8,215 nucleotides of DNA, taken from NCBI GenBank assembly GCA_016939345.1, contig JAFGHG010000107.1:1-8215 (forward strand), in the 5' to 3' direction. Positions 1 through 5,776 of the stretch are shown here, piece by piece; positions within the stretch are counted from its first letter, which is position 1; the number at the start of each line of letters is the position of its first letter. The DNA comes from Candidatus Omnitrophota bacterium. GTDB taxonomy: Bacteria > Omnitrophota > Gorgyraeia > Duberdicusellales > 4484-171. The notes under the pieces are model-generated. The model worked only from the letters and a program-made list of their open reading frames with translations, was not told the DNA's origin and did no database searches. The translations under genes were made by a program, and so were the position numbers.

Positions 1-170
1 ACTTTTATGTCATTAAAGTCTTCAAGTATTGAATCCTCATAAAGCCGGTCGCAATAAGCGCAGTTAAGGTTACAGGTCATAGAAGGAAATATCTCGATGC
101 GAACCGGACGGTCTTTTCGCAGGATAAAATCCTTAATCTTCTGAAAAGTTTTGTTTAAAAGAATTTCCAA
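1..170 (-). CDS. Radical SAM protein, N-terminal part (cut by window edge)
   Basis: The first 56 codons of a gene that runs off the left edge. The frame contains MTCNLNCAYC, giving the CX3CX2C cluster motif (C33, C37, C40) that binds the 4Fe-4S cluster in radical SAM enzymes. It is preceded by a beta-strand-like stretch (RPVRIEIFPS) as in the first strand of the SAM barrel. The start is taken as TTG at 168-170, because an in-frame TAA lies a few codons upstream and no ATG occurs before the cysteine motif; no good ribosome site is visible. It begins 7 nt after the PilZ gene stop, so the two are probably co-transcribed. The early motif and short N-terminus fit SPASM/MoaA-type radical SAM enzymes, but the part that decides the substrate lies outside the window, so no reaction can be assigned. 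Confidence 0.85.
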   Translation of the reverse strand, partial: MEILLNKTFQKIKDFILRKDRPVRIEIFPSMTCNLNCAYCDRLYEDSILEDFNDIK

Positions 171-177
171 AATATAT

Positions 178-672
178 TTATTTGTTTTTTATAAAGCCCC
201 ATTTATGTATTGACTGCCGGCAACCATTGTCAAACTTCACAAAGACTTCATATGTATCGTTTTTGTTTATTACCCTGCTGACCGTCCCGCTGCAATCAAG
301 GTTGTCCTGGCTGCAGCCGTTTGTAACGGCTGCTATGCGCAGATAGCTTCCTAAAGATAAAAATTGAGCTGTTTTAAGAAGTATACCGAAAAAACTTATA
401 TTAACACTTTCAGCAATAAACTCCAGGTGATCTTTTGCTGCTTTTACGTTTGACTCAAAATCAAACCTTCGGTATTTTCTTCTTTCGATAAATATGTCAT
501 TATCGGCTGCATCATGGTGTTCCTGCCACTTGCGGCCGTAGCGCTTTATCCAGTCAAGAGCAGCAGTGGCAAAACCTATTTCGGTCTTATGCTTCTGGCT
601 CTCTATCCATTTATGCTTTCTGATCTCAGCTAAAGCTCTTGGGTCTTTCAGGTAAGAATAGTCGTCTTTCAT
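178..672 (-). CDS. PilZ domain protein with N-terminal helical extension
   Basis: A 164-residue predicted cytoplasmic protein. Residues about 62-158 read as a PilZ domain. The arginine motif ERRKYRRF (63-70) supplies RxxxR, and NISFFG (91-96) supplies the (D/N)xSxxG motif; in this family both bind cyclic di-GMP. The protein is therefore likely a c-di-GMP receptor, but its output cannot be read from sequence. Residues 1-60 are a charged, Trp-containing helical segment (KHKWIESQ, then DWIKRYGRKWQ) with no transmembrane stretch. I do not recognise it as a named domain; it may be the effector-binding part. The ATG has a strong AGGAGG at 676-681. An extended -10 promoter lies in the 57-base gap after serA, so it may be transcribed apart from the serine operon. 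A radical SAM gene follows 7 nt downstream. Confidence 0.85.
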   Translation of the reverse strand: MKDDYSYLKDPRALAEIRKHKWIESQKHKTEIGFATAALDWIKRYGRKWQEHHDAADNDIFIERRKYRRFDFESNVKAAKDHLEFIAESVNISFFGILLKTAQFLSLGSYLRIAAVTNGCSQDNLDCSGTVSRVINKNDTYEVFVKFDNGCRQSIHKWGFIKNK

Positions 673-693
673 TTTCCTCCTTTCATTCAGAGT

Positions 694-702
694 ATTATAT
701 CA
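694..702 (-). promoter_or_regulatory. Extended -10 promoter for the pilZ-radical SAM pair
   Basis: On the minus strand the serA-pilZ gap contains TGATATAAT, a TGnTATAAT extended -10 element with the full TATAAT consensus. No good -35 box is present at 17 bp, which is common for extended -10 promoters. The predicted start near 687 would leave a leader of about 15 nt holding the AGGAGG ribosome site. No clear terminator separates it from serA, so read-through is also possible. Confidence 0.5.
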
Positions 703-729
703 ATTTTTTCAAGAAGGAAAACTTATTTT

Positions 730-1905
730 TTATTTTTTGAAGTTCAATGACCTGACTTTAACCACTCCGTTGATGCTGCCTATTGCTTTAATCATTTCTT
801 GGGGCGGCTGGCTTGACAGATCTATAATGGTACAGGCATAATCACCTTTGCTTTTATTCAACATCTCTATAATGTTTATATCCGCTTTTGCCAGTATAGT
901 CGATACCTGCCCGACCATATTAGGGATGTTTTTATTCATGACTATAAGCCTGTAGTTTGAAGTCTGCTCAAGTTTGCATTCCGGATAATTGACAGAATTT
1001 TTGATTATCCCGTGCTCAAGAAAATTCCTTATCTGCTTGGCCACCATTACCGCACAGTTAGATTCAGCTTCCTCTGTAGATGCTCCAAGGTGCGGTATGG
1101 CCAGAATATTATCCAGACCTAAAAGCTCATCATCCGGGAAATCGGTGACATATCTGGATACGACACCTTCTTTGATCGACAAAACAAGATCATCATTATT
1201 CACTATTCCACCACGGGAAAAATTCAATATCTTAACCCCTTTTTTCATCTGCTTAAACTTTTCCTGATTAATCATGCCCTTTGTGGAATCTGTCAAAGGT
1301 GTATGAATTGATACATAATCTGAATTTGCTAAAAGCATATCCAGACCAGTAGCCCTCTGGACTTCTCTTGATAACCCCCAAGCTGATTCAACAGAAATAA
1401 AAGGGTCATATCCTATTACCTGCATGCCAAGATCGAGAGCGCTATTAGCCACCATTACCCCGATCTTTCCCAACCCGATAATACCTAGAGTTTTCCCCAT
1501 GATCTCGGTGCCGGAAAAATTTTTCTTATTGGCTTCGATTAAAGCCGGTACCTCAGAACCCTTGCCTTTAAGTGTCTGCACATAGGCCATTCCTTTTGCG
1601 ATATCCCTTGAAGCAAGCAAAAGGCCGGTCATGGTCAATTCTTTTACCGCATTGGCATTTGCGCCTGGAGTATTAAAAACAACGATACCTTTTTCTGAGC
1701 ATCTATCCACAGGGATGTTATTTACGCCTGCGCCAGCCCTGCCTACTGCCAGAAGCGAACCAGGCAGCTTCATCTCGTTCATTTTAAAACTGCGCAGGAT
1801 TATCGCATCGGGATTAGATATCTCTGTTGCTATTTCATATTTATCTAAAGGAAAATGTGCCAGGCCTTCAGCAGATATCTGGTTAAGTTTCATCAATTTA
1901 TACAT
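730..1905 (-). CDS. serA: D-3-phosphoglycerate dehydrogenase (short type with ACT domain)
   Basis: Catalyses the NAD+-dependent oxidation of 3-phosphoglycerate to 3-phosphohydroxypyruvate, the first step of serine synthesis. The 391 residues show the 2-hydroxyacid dehydrogenase layout: a split substrate domain, then a Rossmann NAD site GLGKIG (144-149) with D167 following at the end of the second strand (GYDP). The catalytic set is R231 (SRGG), E260 (DFPDDE) and H272 (PHLGAST). R231 and E260 are 29 residues apart, as in E. coli SerA, but the loop from E260 to H272 is only 12 residues. Residues about 318-391 form a C-terminal ACT domain, which commonly binds serine for feedback inhibition. The first ATG is preferred because GGAGGT lies at 1909-1914; the ATG four codons later is too far from it. 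It starts 11 nt after serC ends, in the rex-serC-serA operon. Confidence 0.96.
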   Translation of the reverse strand: MYKLMKLNQISAEGLAHFPLDKYEIATEISNPDAIILRSFKMNEMKLPGSLLAVGRAGAGVNNIPVDRCSEKGIVVFNTPGANANAVKELTMTGLLLASRDIAKGMAYVQTLKGKGSEVPALIEANKKNFSGTEIMGKTLGIIGLGKIGVMVANSALDLGMQVIGYDPFISVESAWGLSREVQRATGLDMLLANSDYVSIHTPLTDSTKGMINQEKFKQMKKGVKILNFSRGGIVNNDDLVLSIKEGVVSRYVTDFPDDELLGLDNILAIPHLGASTEEAESNCAVMVAKQIRNFLEHGIIKNSVNYPECKLEQTSNYRLIVMNKNIPNMVGQVSTILAKADINIIEMLNKSKGDYACTIIDLSSQPPQEMIKAIGSINGVVKVRSLNFKK

Positions 1906-1916
1906 ATTACCTCCGT

Positions 1917-2999
1917 TTAAATATTATTTTTTTCAAACTCCCTCATAAAATCGACCAAAGACCTTACGCCATCAACAGGCATAGCATTATAAATACTCGC
2001 CCGCATACCACCTACAGAACGATGGCCTTTAAGCGTCTTCAAACCTCTTTTTGAAGCCTCATCGATGAATTTTGCATCCAGAGACTCGCTGCCGGTCACA
2101 AAAGGCACATTCATTATCGAACGGCTCTCAGGCTGGACAGGGCTTTTAAACAGCTTTGAATTATCGATATAATCATAGAGGATCTTGGCCTTCTGTTGGT
2201 TTATCCTGCAGATTTCTTTTACTCCTCCTTTATTCTTTATCCATTTAAAAACCAGACCGGCGATATAAATAGCATAACAGGGCGGCGTGTTGTACATCGA
2301 TTCAGTTTCAGCGTGTGTTTTGTAGCTTAAAAGCGCCGGCACCTCCGGGCTTAAATCGCCGATAAGGTCTTCACGAATGATAACTATAGTCACTCCTGCC
2401 GGGCCGATATTTTTTTGAGCTCCGGCAAATATCAAAGCAAACTTTGATACATCTATTTCTTCTGAAAGTATATTCGAAGACATATCAGCCACCAAAGGCA
2501 CATTGCCGGTGAAGGGTATTTTTTTATAAACAGTGCCGTAAATCGTGTTGTTGGTAACGATGTAAAAATAATCAGCATCTTTACTGAAAGTCTCGGGGTA
2601 AAGTTCAGGTATGTATGTGAAATTATCCTTCTCAGAACTCGCTACAATATTAACCCGGCCGAATCTTTTAGCTTCAGCTATTGCCTTTTTACTCCATTGG
2701 CCGGTATGGACATAATCAGCTTTCTTGCTTTTTTTCATGAGGTTTAAAGGGACCATGGCAAATTGCAGGCTTGCTCCTCCTTGCAAAAAAAGGACTTTAT
2801 AATTTTGGGGTATCTGCATTATCTGACGAAGGTCAGTTTCAGCATTCTCTATAATACCTTTGAACTCCTTGCCCCGGTGAGAAAGCTCCATAACCGACAT
2901 CCCGCATCCTTTATAATCGAGCATCTCTTCGGCAGCTGTTTTTAGTACTTCCTCGGGTAACACTGCCGGCCCTGCACTAAAATTAAAGACTCTAGCCAT
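1917..2999 (-). CDS. serC: Phosphoserine aminotransferase
   Basis: Converts 3-phosphohydroxypyruvate and glutamate to phosphoserine and 2-oxoglutarate with PLP, the step after SerA. The protein is 360 residues, the usual family length. Recognisable segments are FNFSAGPAVLP at the N-terminus, GGASLQFAMVPLN (74-86), HTGQW (98-102), and the PLP site FAGAQKN with the Schiff-base lysine at K196. The frame is open 17 codons further upstream, into the end of rex. The start at 2999 is chosen because MARVFNFSAG is the canonical N-terminus and GGAGGTG sits just ahead of it. It begins 16 nt after the rex stop. The phosphoserine phosphatase (SerB) needed to finish the pathway is not in this window. Confidence 0.97.
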   Translation of the reverse strand: MARVFNFSAGPAVLPEEVLKTAAEEMLDYKGCGMSVMELSHRGKEFKGIIENAETDLRQIMQIPQNYKVLFLQGGASLQFAMVPLNLMKKSKKADYVHTGQWSKKAIAEAKRFGRVNIVASSEKDNFTYIPELYPETFSKDADYFYIVTNNTIYGTVYKKIPFTGNVPLVADMSSNILSEEIDVSKFALIFAGAQKNIGPAGVTIVIIREDLIGDLSPEVPALLSYKTHAETESMYNTPPCYAIYIAGLVFKWIKNKGGVKEICRINQQKAKILYDYIDNSKLFKSPVQPESRSIMNVPFVTGSESLDAKFIDEASKRGLKTLKGHRSVGGMRASIYNAMPVDGVRSLVDFMREFEKNNI

Positions 3000-3003
3000 A
3001 TAG

Positions 3004-3010
3004 CACCTCC
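3004..3010 (-). promoter_or_regulatory. Ribosome binding site that fixes the serC start
   Basis: GGAGGTG lies 4 nt before the ATG at 2999 and inside the short rex-serC gap. It decides against the longer in-frame start at 3050, which would overlap the end of rex and add 17 residues that do not look like SerC. Confidence 0.8.
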
Positions 3011-3015
3011 GTATT

Positions 3016-3642
3016 TTATGGTTTTGCCTGCGTTGCAAAGCAGGCAGCAATAAACCTTAAAGCGTTTGTAAAATCCATATCCTGGTACATTATATCTTTA
3101 GGGACGATTAATTTTGCAGGGGAAAAATTTAAAATTCCCTTTATCCCCGATTCAACTAGATTATCAGCAACCTCCTGTGCAAAAGCAGCAGGAACAGCAA
3201 TGATTCCGAGTTCGATATTCCTTTCCTTTATGATAGGCTTAAGACGGTCAATGGTATAAACATCAATGTTAGTGCGTATGCGTTCTATTTTATTGGTGCT
3301 TTTATCAAAACCAGCTACAATTTCAAATCCTTCTTCTTGGAATTTTTCATAATCAAGCAAGGCTGTGCCTAGGCGGCCTAATCCGATAATACACGCTCTG
3401 TGTTTATGGCCCAAATGAAACTTTTTTGCCAGCTCTCTTTTTAATCCTAAAACCTCGTAACCTTTACGTCCATAGCCGATTATTCCTAAAAAGCTTAAGT
3501 CTTTCCGGATTGTGTAATCAGTCGCCCCTAGAGCAAAAGCAAGCTCCTTGGAAGATACGTAGGGCTTATTCTCTTTAGACAAGATATCTAAATGACTGAA
3601 CATTCTGCACATTCTTTCAATTATTTTGGTAGATATTTTCAT
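3016..3642 (-). CDS. rex: Redox-sensing transcriptional repressor Rex
   Basis: A DNA-binding repressor that senses the NADH/NAD+ ratio; in this family NADH binding releases the protein from DNA. The 208 residues match the usual length. The N-terminal winged helix spans about 1-80 and includes VSSKELAFALGATDYTIRKDLSFLG, shown here as three parts: SSKELAFALG (30-39), ATDYTIRKDL (40-49), SFLG (50-53), the recognition-helix signature of Rex. The C-terminal Rossmann domain has GLGRLG (87-92) and AGFDKS after the second strand. The ATG at 3642 gives the family-like start MKISTKIIERM. No Shine-Dalgarno is visible; the space is taken by a perfect Rex operator, which predicts autoregulation. serC and serA follow at 16 and 11 nt, so Rex probably also controls serine synthesis. 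Confidence 0.96.
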   Translation of the reverse strand: MKISTKIIERMCRMFSHLDILSKENKPYVSSKELAFALGATDYTIRKDLSFLGIIGYGRKGYEVLGLKRELAKKFHLGHKHRACIIGLGRLGTALLDYEKFQEEGFEIVAGFDKSTNKIERIRTNIDVYTIDRLKPIIKERNIELGIIAVPAAFAQEVADNLVESGIKGILNFSPAKLIVPKDIMYQDMDFTNALRFIAACFATQAKP

Positions 3643-3647
3643 ATTAT

Positions 3648-3669
3648 TACTGTGAAATATTTCACAGTA
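3648..3669. promoter_or_regulatory. Rex operator O1 (22-bp perfect palindrome)
   Basis: A perfect 22-bp inverted repeat with core TGTGAA-ATAT-TTCACA at 3651-3666, matching the known Rex operator form TTGTGAA-N4-TTCACAA except at the outermost base. It overlaps the -10 hexamer (3666-3671) and the predicted transcription start, and ends 5 bp before the rex start codon. Bound Rex would therefore block polymerase and repress rex-serC-serA until NADH rises. Confidence 0.92.
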
Positions 3670-3694
3670 TAAACTATTTAAATCGTATTGTCAA
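3666..3694 (-). promoter_or_regulatory. Sigma70-type promoter of rex-serC-serA
   Basis: A perfect -35 TTGACA (3689-3694) and a -10 TATACT (3666-3671) are separated by exactly 17 bp. The predicted start near 3659 leaves a leader of about 17 nt without a Shine-Dalgarno sequence. The -10 box shares bases with the Rex operator. Confidence 0.85.
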
Positions 3695-3789
3695 GCATAT
3701 TTTTTTAATTAATTCAACAACTAACTGAATGATTATCATAACTTACTGTACAAAAGAAAGATATGAAATAAACTTAATATTGTTTTTCG

Positions 3790-3803
3790 GTGAATTTTTT
3801 CAC
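3790..3803. promoter_or_regulatory. Second, weaker Rex-like operator O2
   Basis: GTGAA-TTTT-TTCAC has the same arm sequence and 4-bp spacer as the core of O1 but lacks the flanking T/A pair. It lies between the end of the 113-residue gene and the rex promoter, about 95 bp upstream of the -35 box. Its centre is 138 bp from the centre of O1, about 13 helical turns. There is no T-run on either side that would make it a terminator. It could be an auxiliary site for Rex, but the short arms leave room for chance. Confidence 0.45.
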
Positions 3804-3834
3804 TTAAAGCAGTAAATGGGGAATAAAAGCAGGG

Positions 3835-4176
3835 TCAAAATTTGTTTAAGGAGATCATTTTCATTGTAGTATGAGCATTATCTTGCCAAGGCCAAAACAT
3901 TATAATAATTGTTTTGTCTTGGTTATCGTATTTATAGAGAGTTTGGTTGAAATGTATCCCGCCGTAATTTTTTGCAATCTCCTGAATATCCGGCGTAGGC
4001 TTTACTCCTTGTGGCTTAAGAGCAGGACCCAAGGCTTCTGTAAGCATCTTATTCCAATGCTCGGTATCTTTTGTATAAAAAACAAGTTCTTTATAATCAT
4101 CAGTGATTCTTCGCTCCTCGCAAATAGGCAGCGAACTGCATTTTTCCATTATTTGATCTAAAGATATGGTTAACAT
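3835..4176 (-). CDS. Small protein of unknown function (113 aa)
   Basis: I cannot assign a function. The 113-residue protein has no signal peptide or transmembrane segment and looks like a compact alpha/beta domain. Its most motif-like parts are ALGPALKPQG (48-57), YGGIHFNQTLYKYD and, near the end, FWPWQDNAHTTMK, a Trp-rich segment that suggests a conserved fold rather than a chance ORF. The ATG has a modest AGGT about 8 nt upstream. The gene stands alone: a possible terminator precedes it and 192 bases of regulatory DNA separate it from rex. Frame use and composition look like those of the neighbours. It is probably a real gene; a link to Rex or serine synthesis is not shown by position alone. 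Confidence 0.7.
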   Translation of the reverse strand: MLTISLDQIMEKCSSLPICEERRITDDYKELVFYTKDTEHWNKMLTEALGPALKPQGVKPTPDIQEIAKNYGGIHFNQTLYKYDNQDKTIIIMFWPWQDNAHTTMKMISLNKF

Positions 4177-4226
4177 TGTCTATACCTGCATAATATTTTT
4201 GTTTATCTTCCTAAATTAATTATCAC

Positions 4227-4263
4227 AAAAAATAAAAAAAATCAAGAATTTATTAAAATTCTT
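4227..4263 (-). terminator. Possible AT-rich intrinsic terminator
   Basis: On the minus strand an 8-bp stem (AAGAATTT / AAATTCTT, loop of 4) is followed by G, A and a run of 8 T, A, 6 T. It would end transcription coming from the glycosyltransferase side before the 113-residue gene. The stem has only two G-C pairs, so it is weak and could be incidental in AT-rich DNA. Confidence 0.4.
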
Positions 4264-4302
4264 TTCTCCTGATTAGTAGGGCAAAATTCAATTTTTTCTC
4301 TA

Positions 4303-4461
4303 TCAACTGGACATTTGTCCGCGGCTAAAATTCTCTACATCCATTATGTTTTCATCTAAGCTATCAATCACGCTGTTTAAAAGATACTTAAGATGATATT
4401 GCTCTGAGTATTCCTCATAAGGCATATCCGGATAACAAAACATTAATGATTTTTTTAACAT
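4303..4461 (-). CDS. Doubtful small ORF (52 aa)
   Basis: An ATG-to-TGA frame of 52 codons beginning MLKKSLMFCYPDMPYEEY and continuing as an acidic, helix-prone chain (LLNSVIDSLDENIMDVENF). The amino-acid mix looks protein-like, but no Shine-Dalgarno is present and an in-frame stop lies just upstream. It falls in the 358-base stretch (4177-4534) that holds no larger gene, between the broken glycosyltransferase and the 113-residue gene. It may be a small real gene, the remnant of a longer one, or chance. I recognise no family. Confidence 0.3.
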   Translation of the reverse strand: MLKKSLMFCYPDMPYEEYSEQYHLKYLLNSVIDSLDENIMDVENFSRGQMSS

Positions 4462-4498
4462 AGCGTCTTACTTTTACAATCTGTTATTTGCCGGTCTG

Positions 4499-4536
4499 CC
4501 GTTTCCAGATGGAAATCTTTCGGAGGTTAAAAACCT
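4499..4536. repeat. Cluster of short inverted repeats
   Basis: Two perfect small hairpins lie side by side: TTTCC-AGAT-GGAAA (4502-4515) and AGGTT-AAA-AACCT (4524-4536). The first is also framed by CCG (4499-4501) and CGG (4521-4523). The second overlaps the stop codon of the glycosyltransferase remnant. On the plus strand the unit is followed by ATTTTAATAATTTTTT; on the minus strand no T-run follows. It could be a structured RNA end, a small dispersed repeat, or a weak terminator reading rightward. Confidence 0.45.
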
Positions 4537-4774
4537 ATTTTAATAATTTTTTGAATATCTCATCGTAACCTGACATCATAAGTTCATATGAATACTTTGA
4601 AGATACATGATTATAAGCCTGATCGGCAAGTTTTCTCATTTTTTCTAAATCATATAAAGCCTCCCTAATCCTTATATAGAGTTCAACGGGATTTTTATTT
4701 TTAAATAGCAAAGCATGCCTCCCATGCTCAAGGATTTCTGCTATGCCGCTTGCATCTGAACTAACTATCGGGCC
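4535..4774 (-). pseudogene. C-terminal end of the glycosyltransferase, in a shifted frame
   Basis: Reading on from the stop of the GT-B gene in the -1 frame gives 79 codons: GPIVSSDASGIAEILEHG at the start, then LLFKNKNPVEL and a helical tail ending EIFKKLLK before TAG. This is the expected GT-B C-terminal end: the glycine-proline turn and nucleotide-sugar site after the EAxxxG motif, then the returning helices. It has no start or ribosome site of its own. Joined to the upstream part it would make a protein of roughly 395 residues, the normal length for family 4-like enzymes. The break lies within about 4765-4780. Confidence 0.8.
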
Positions 4775-5718
4775 TCTACGGCTTCAAATAATATGTTTGG
4801 GCTGCCATCGCTTTCAGTGGGATAAATAAATAAATCAGCCTGTTTAAGACAATACATGATATCAGATCTATACCCCAGAAAAAAAACTTTTGAGTCTAAT
4901 CCTAAAGCTTTAATGCACGCCTTATATTCATCATATAGCTCTCCACAGCCAGCCCAGACAAAACAAATATCTTCGAACTCCCTAAGCAGCGCCGGCAGGC
5001 AATAGATTATGTGTTTATAGCCTTTCTGATAGGTAAACCGGGCGACAGTCAACAATAACTTTACATTATCACCTATACCTAAACTTCTGGCTAAATCACC
5101 ATGAGGTTTCTGGCTTAATTCCTTGAGTTTAGGATTATATGCATTGGAAATTACCTTGATTTTATCTTTATCAAGCTTCAGGATCTCAGCGATTAAACAA
5201 CGGTTATCAAATGATAAGGTGTTCCATATCTGCCTTCCCTTAAAAGCCCAGCGAAAAAGCCTTACATGCCAGCCAGGAGTATTGGACTTATTTTCTGAAC
5301 AAACAAGAGAAAAACGCAAATTGGTGGGAATATTCAAAATCCGGGCAGCTATAAGCAAATGCGGGCCCGAGCTCAACCAAGGTAGAACAATCTGTATTGC
5401 ATCGGGTTTTTGCCTTATCAGAAAAAAAACTGTCAATAAACTCTGGGTGATAATAAGAAAAAGTCGTTTTATTTTGCAACATGTCCGGTGGGCGATAGGA
5501 ATATTTAAATAAGGGATACCTTTTTGTTGGCAATAATCGTCGACAGGGCATTTATTGTCTTTTTTTTCAAAGCAAAAAAAAACTTCAGCGCCTAAATCCT
5601 TGAAGTGCTTAACATAACTGACAGCTGCTCTCTCAGAGCCACCTAAAATACTGGGGCAAGGAGTCAATACTAAGATTCTTTTTTTATTATAAAAATTATC
5701 TTTATCCAATTTTACCAC
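4765..5718 (-). CDS. GT-B glycosyltransferase (family 4-like), frame broken near C-terminus
   Basis: A retaining GT-B transferase expected to move a sugar from a nucleotide donor in envelope polysaccharide or glycolipid synthesis. The N-terminal domain starts KKRILVLTPCPSILGGSERA with the acceptor-side GGSERAA (26-32); a hydrophobic helix at about 86-101 may touch the membrane. The C-terminal domain has VARFTYQKGY (225-234, R227 and K232 as phosphate-contact candidates), then SDGSPNILFEAVEA (303-316), the donor-binding acidic motif with D304 and E312. The frame stops right there, before the last nucleotide-binding strand, and continues in another frame. As read, the product lacks about 79 residues and is probably inactive unless the shift is an assembly error. 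The start is GTG without a ribosome site, and a strong promoter places the transcript start at or next to it. Confidence 0.85.
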   Translation of the reverse strand: MVKLDKDNFYNKKRILVLTPCPSILGGSERAAVSYVKHFKDLGAEVFFCFEKKDNKCPVDDYCQQKGIPYLNIPIAHRTCCKIKRLFLIITQSLLTVFFLIRQKPDAIQIVLPWLSSGPHLLIAARILNIPTNLRFSLVCSENKSNTPGWHVRLFRWAFKGRQIWNTLSFDNRCLIAEILKLDKDKIKVISNAYNPKLKELSQKPHGDLARSLGIGDNVKLLLTVARFTYQKGYKHIIYCLPALLREFEDICFVWAGCGELYDEYKACIKALGLDSKVFFLGYRSDIMYCLKQADLFIYPTESDGSPNILFEAVEAR

Positions 5719-5726
5719 TTACTTAA

Positions 5727-5755
5727 ATATTAAATCTTGAAATAGATTATGTCAA
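5727..5755 (-). promoter_or_regulatory. Sigma70-type promoter of the GT-B gene
   Basis: A perfect -35 TTGACA (5750-5755) and -10 TAATAT (5727-5732) are 17 bp apart. The expected start, about 7 nt past the -10, falls near 5720, within a few bases of the GTG at 5718, so the mRNA would be leaderless or nearly so. It gives this gene transcription independent of the upstream membrane-protein operon. Confidence 0.65.
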
Positions 5756-5767
5756 ATTTAAATTTGA
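5752..5767. promoter_or_regulatory. Perfect 16-bp palindrome over the -35 box
   Basis: TCAAATTTAAATTTGA is a perfect inverted repeat that covers four bases of the -35 hexamer of the glycosyltransferase promoter. No T-run follows in the direction of transcription, so a terminator is unlikely. The position suits a repressor operator; no regulator can be named, and the AT richness makes chance possible. Confidence 0.4.
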
Positions 5768-5776
5768 TCACTTTTT

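Noticed and set aside
673..729. Terminator after serA
   Set aside because: The gap has T- and A-runs but no stem of useful length; only the extended -10 promoter and ribosome site are supported.
1126..1148. Apparent loss of the catalytic Glu in SerA (DFPDDE in place of DVFPTEP)
   Set aside because: Counting from the catalytic Arg, E260 is 29 residues away, the same spacing as in E. coli SerA, so the Glu is present; only the following loop is shorter.
989..1948. Plus-strand open frames opposite serA
   Set aside because: They lie wholly or almost wholly within a well-supported gene on the other strand and show no family motifs or ribosome sites.
3000..3050. Longer serC reading frame overlapping the end of rex
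   Set aside because: The added 17 residues do not resemble SerC, and GGAGGTG sits directly before the ATG at 2999.
3729..3739. Palindrome ATGATTATCAT, part of GATAATCATT resembling half a Fur box
   Set aside because: Only about 13 of 19 bases fit a Fur box, the outer arms fail, and it lies about 75 bp upstream of the predicted transcription start in AT-rich DNA. Too weak to call.
3815..3845. AAAGCAGGGTCAAAA, which recalls the ends of some IS200-like or REP-type elements
   Set aside because: No transposase, no matching partner end and no hairpin of the right size nearby; the likeness is too short.
4765..4785. Programmed ribosomal frameshift in the glycosyltransferase
   Set aside because: No in-frame slippery heptamer, no internal Shine-Dalgarno with clear spacing, and the family does not use recoding. 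Mutation or sequence error is simpler.
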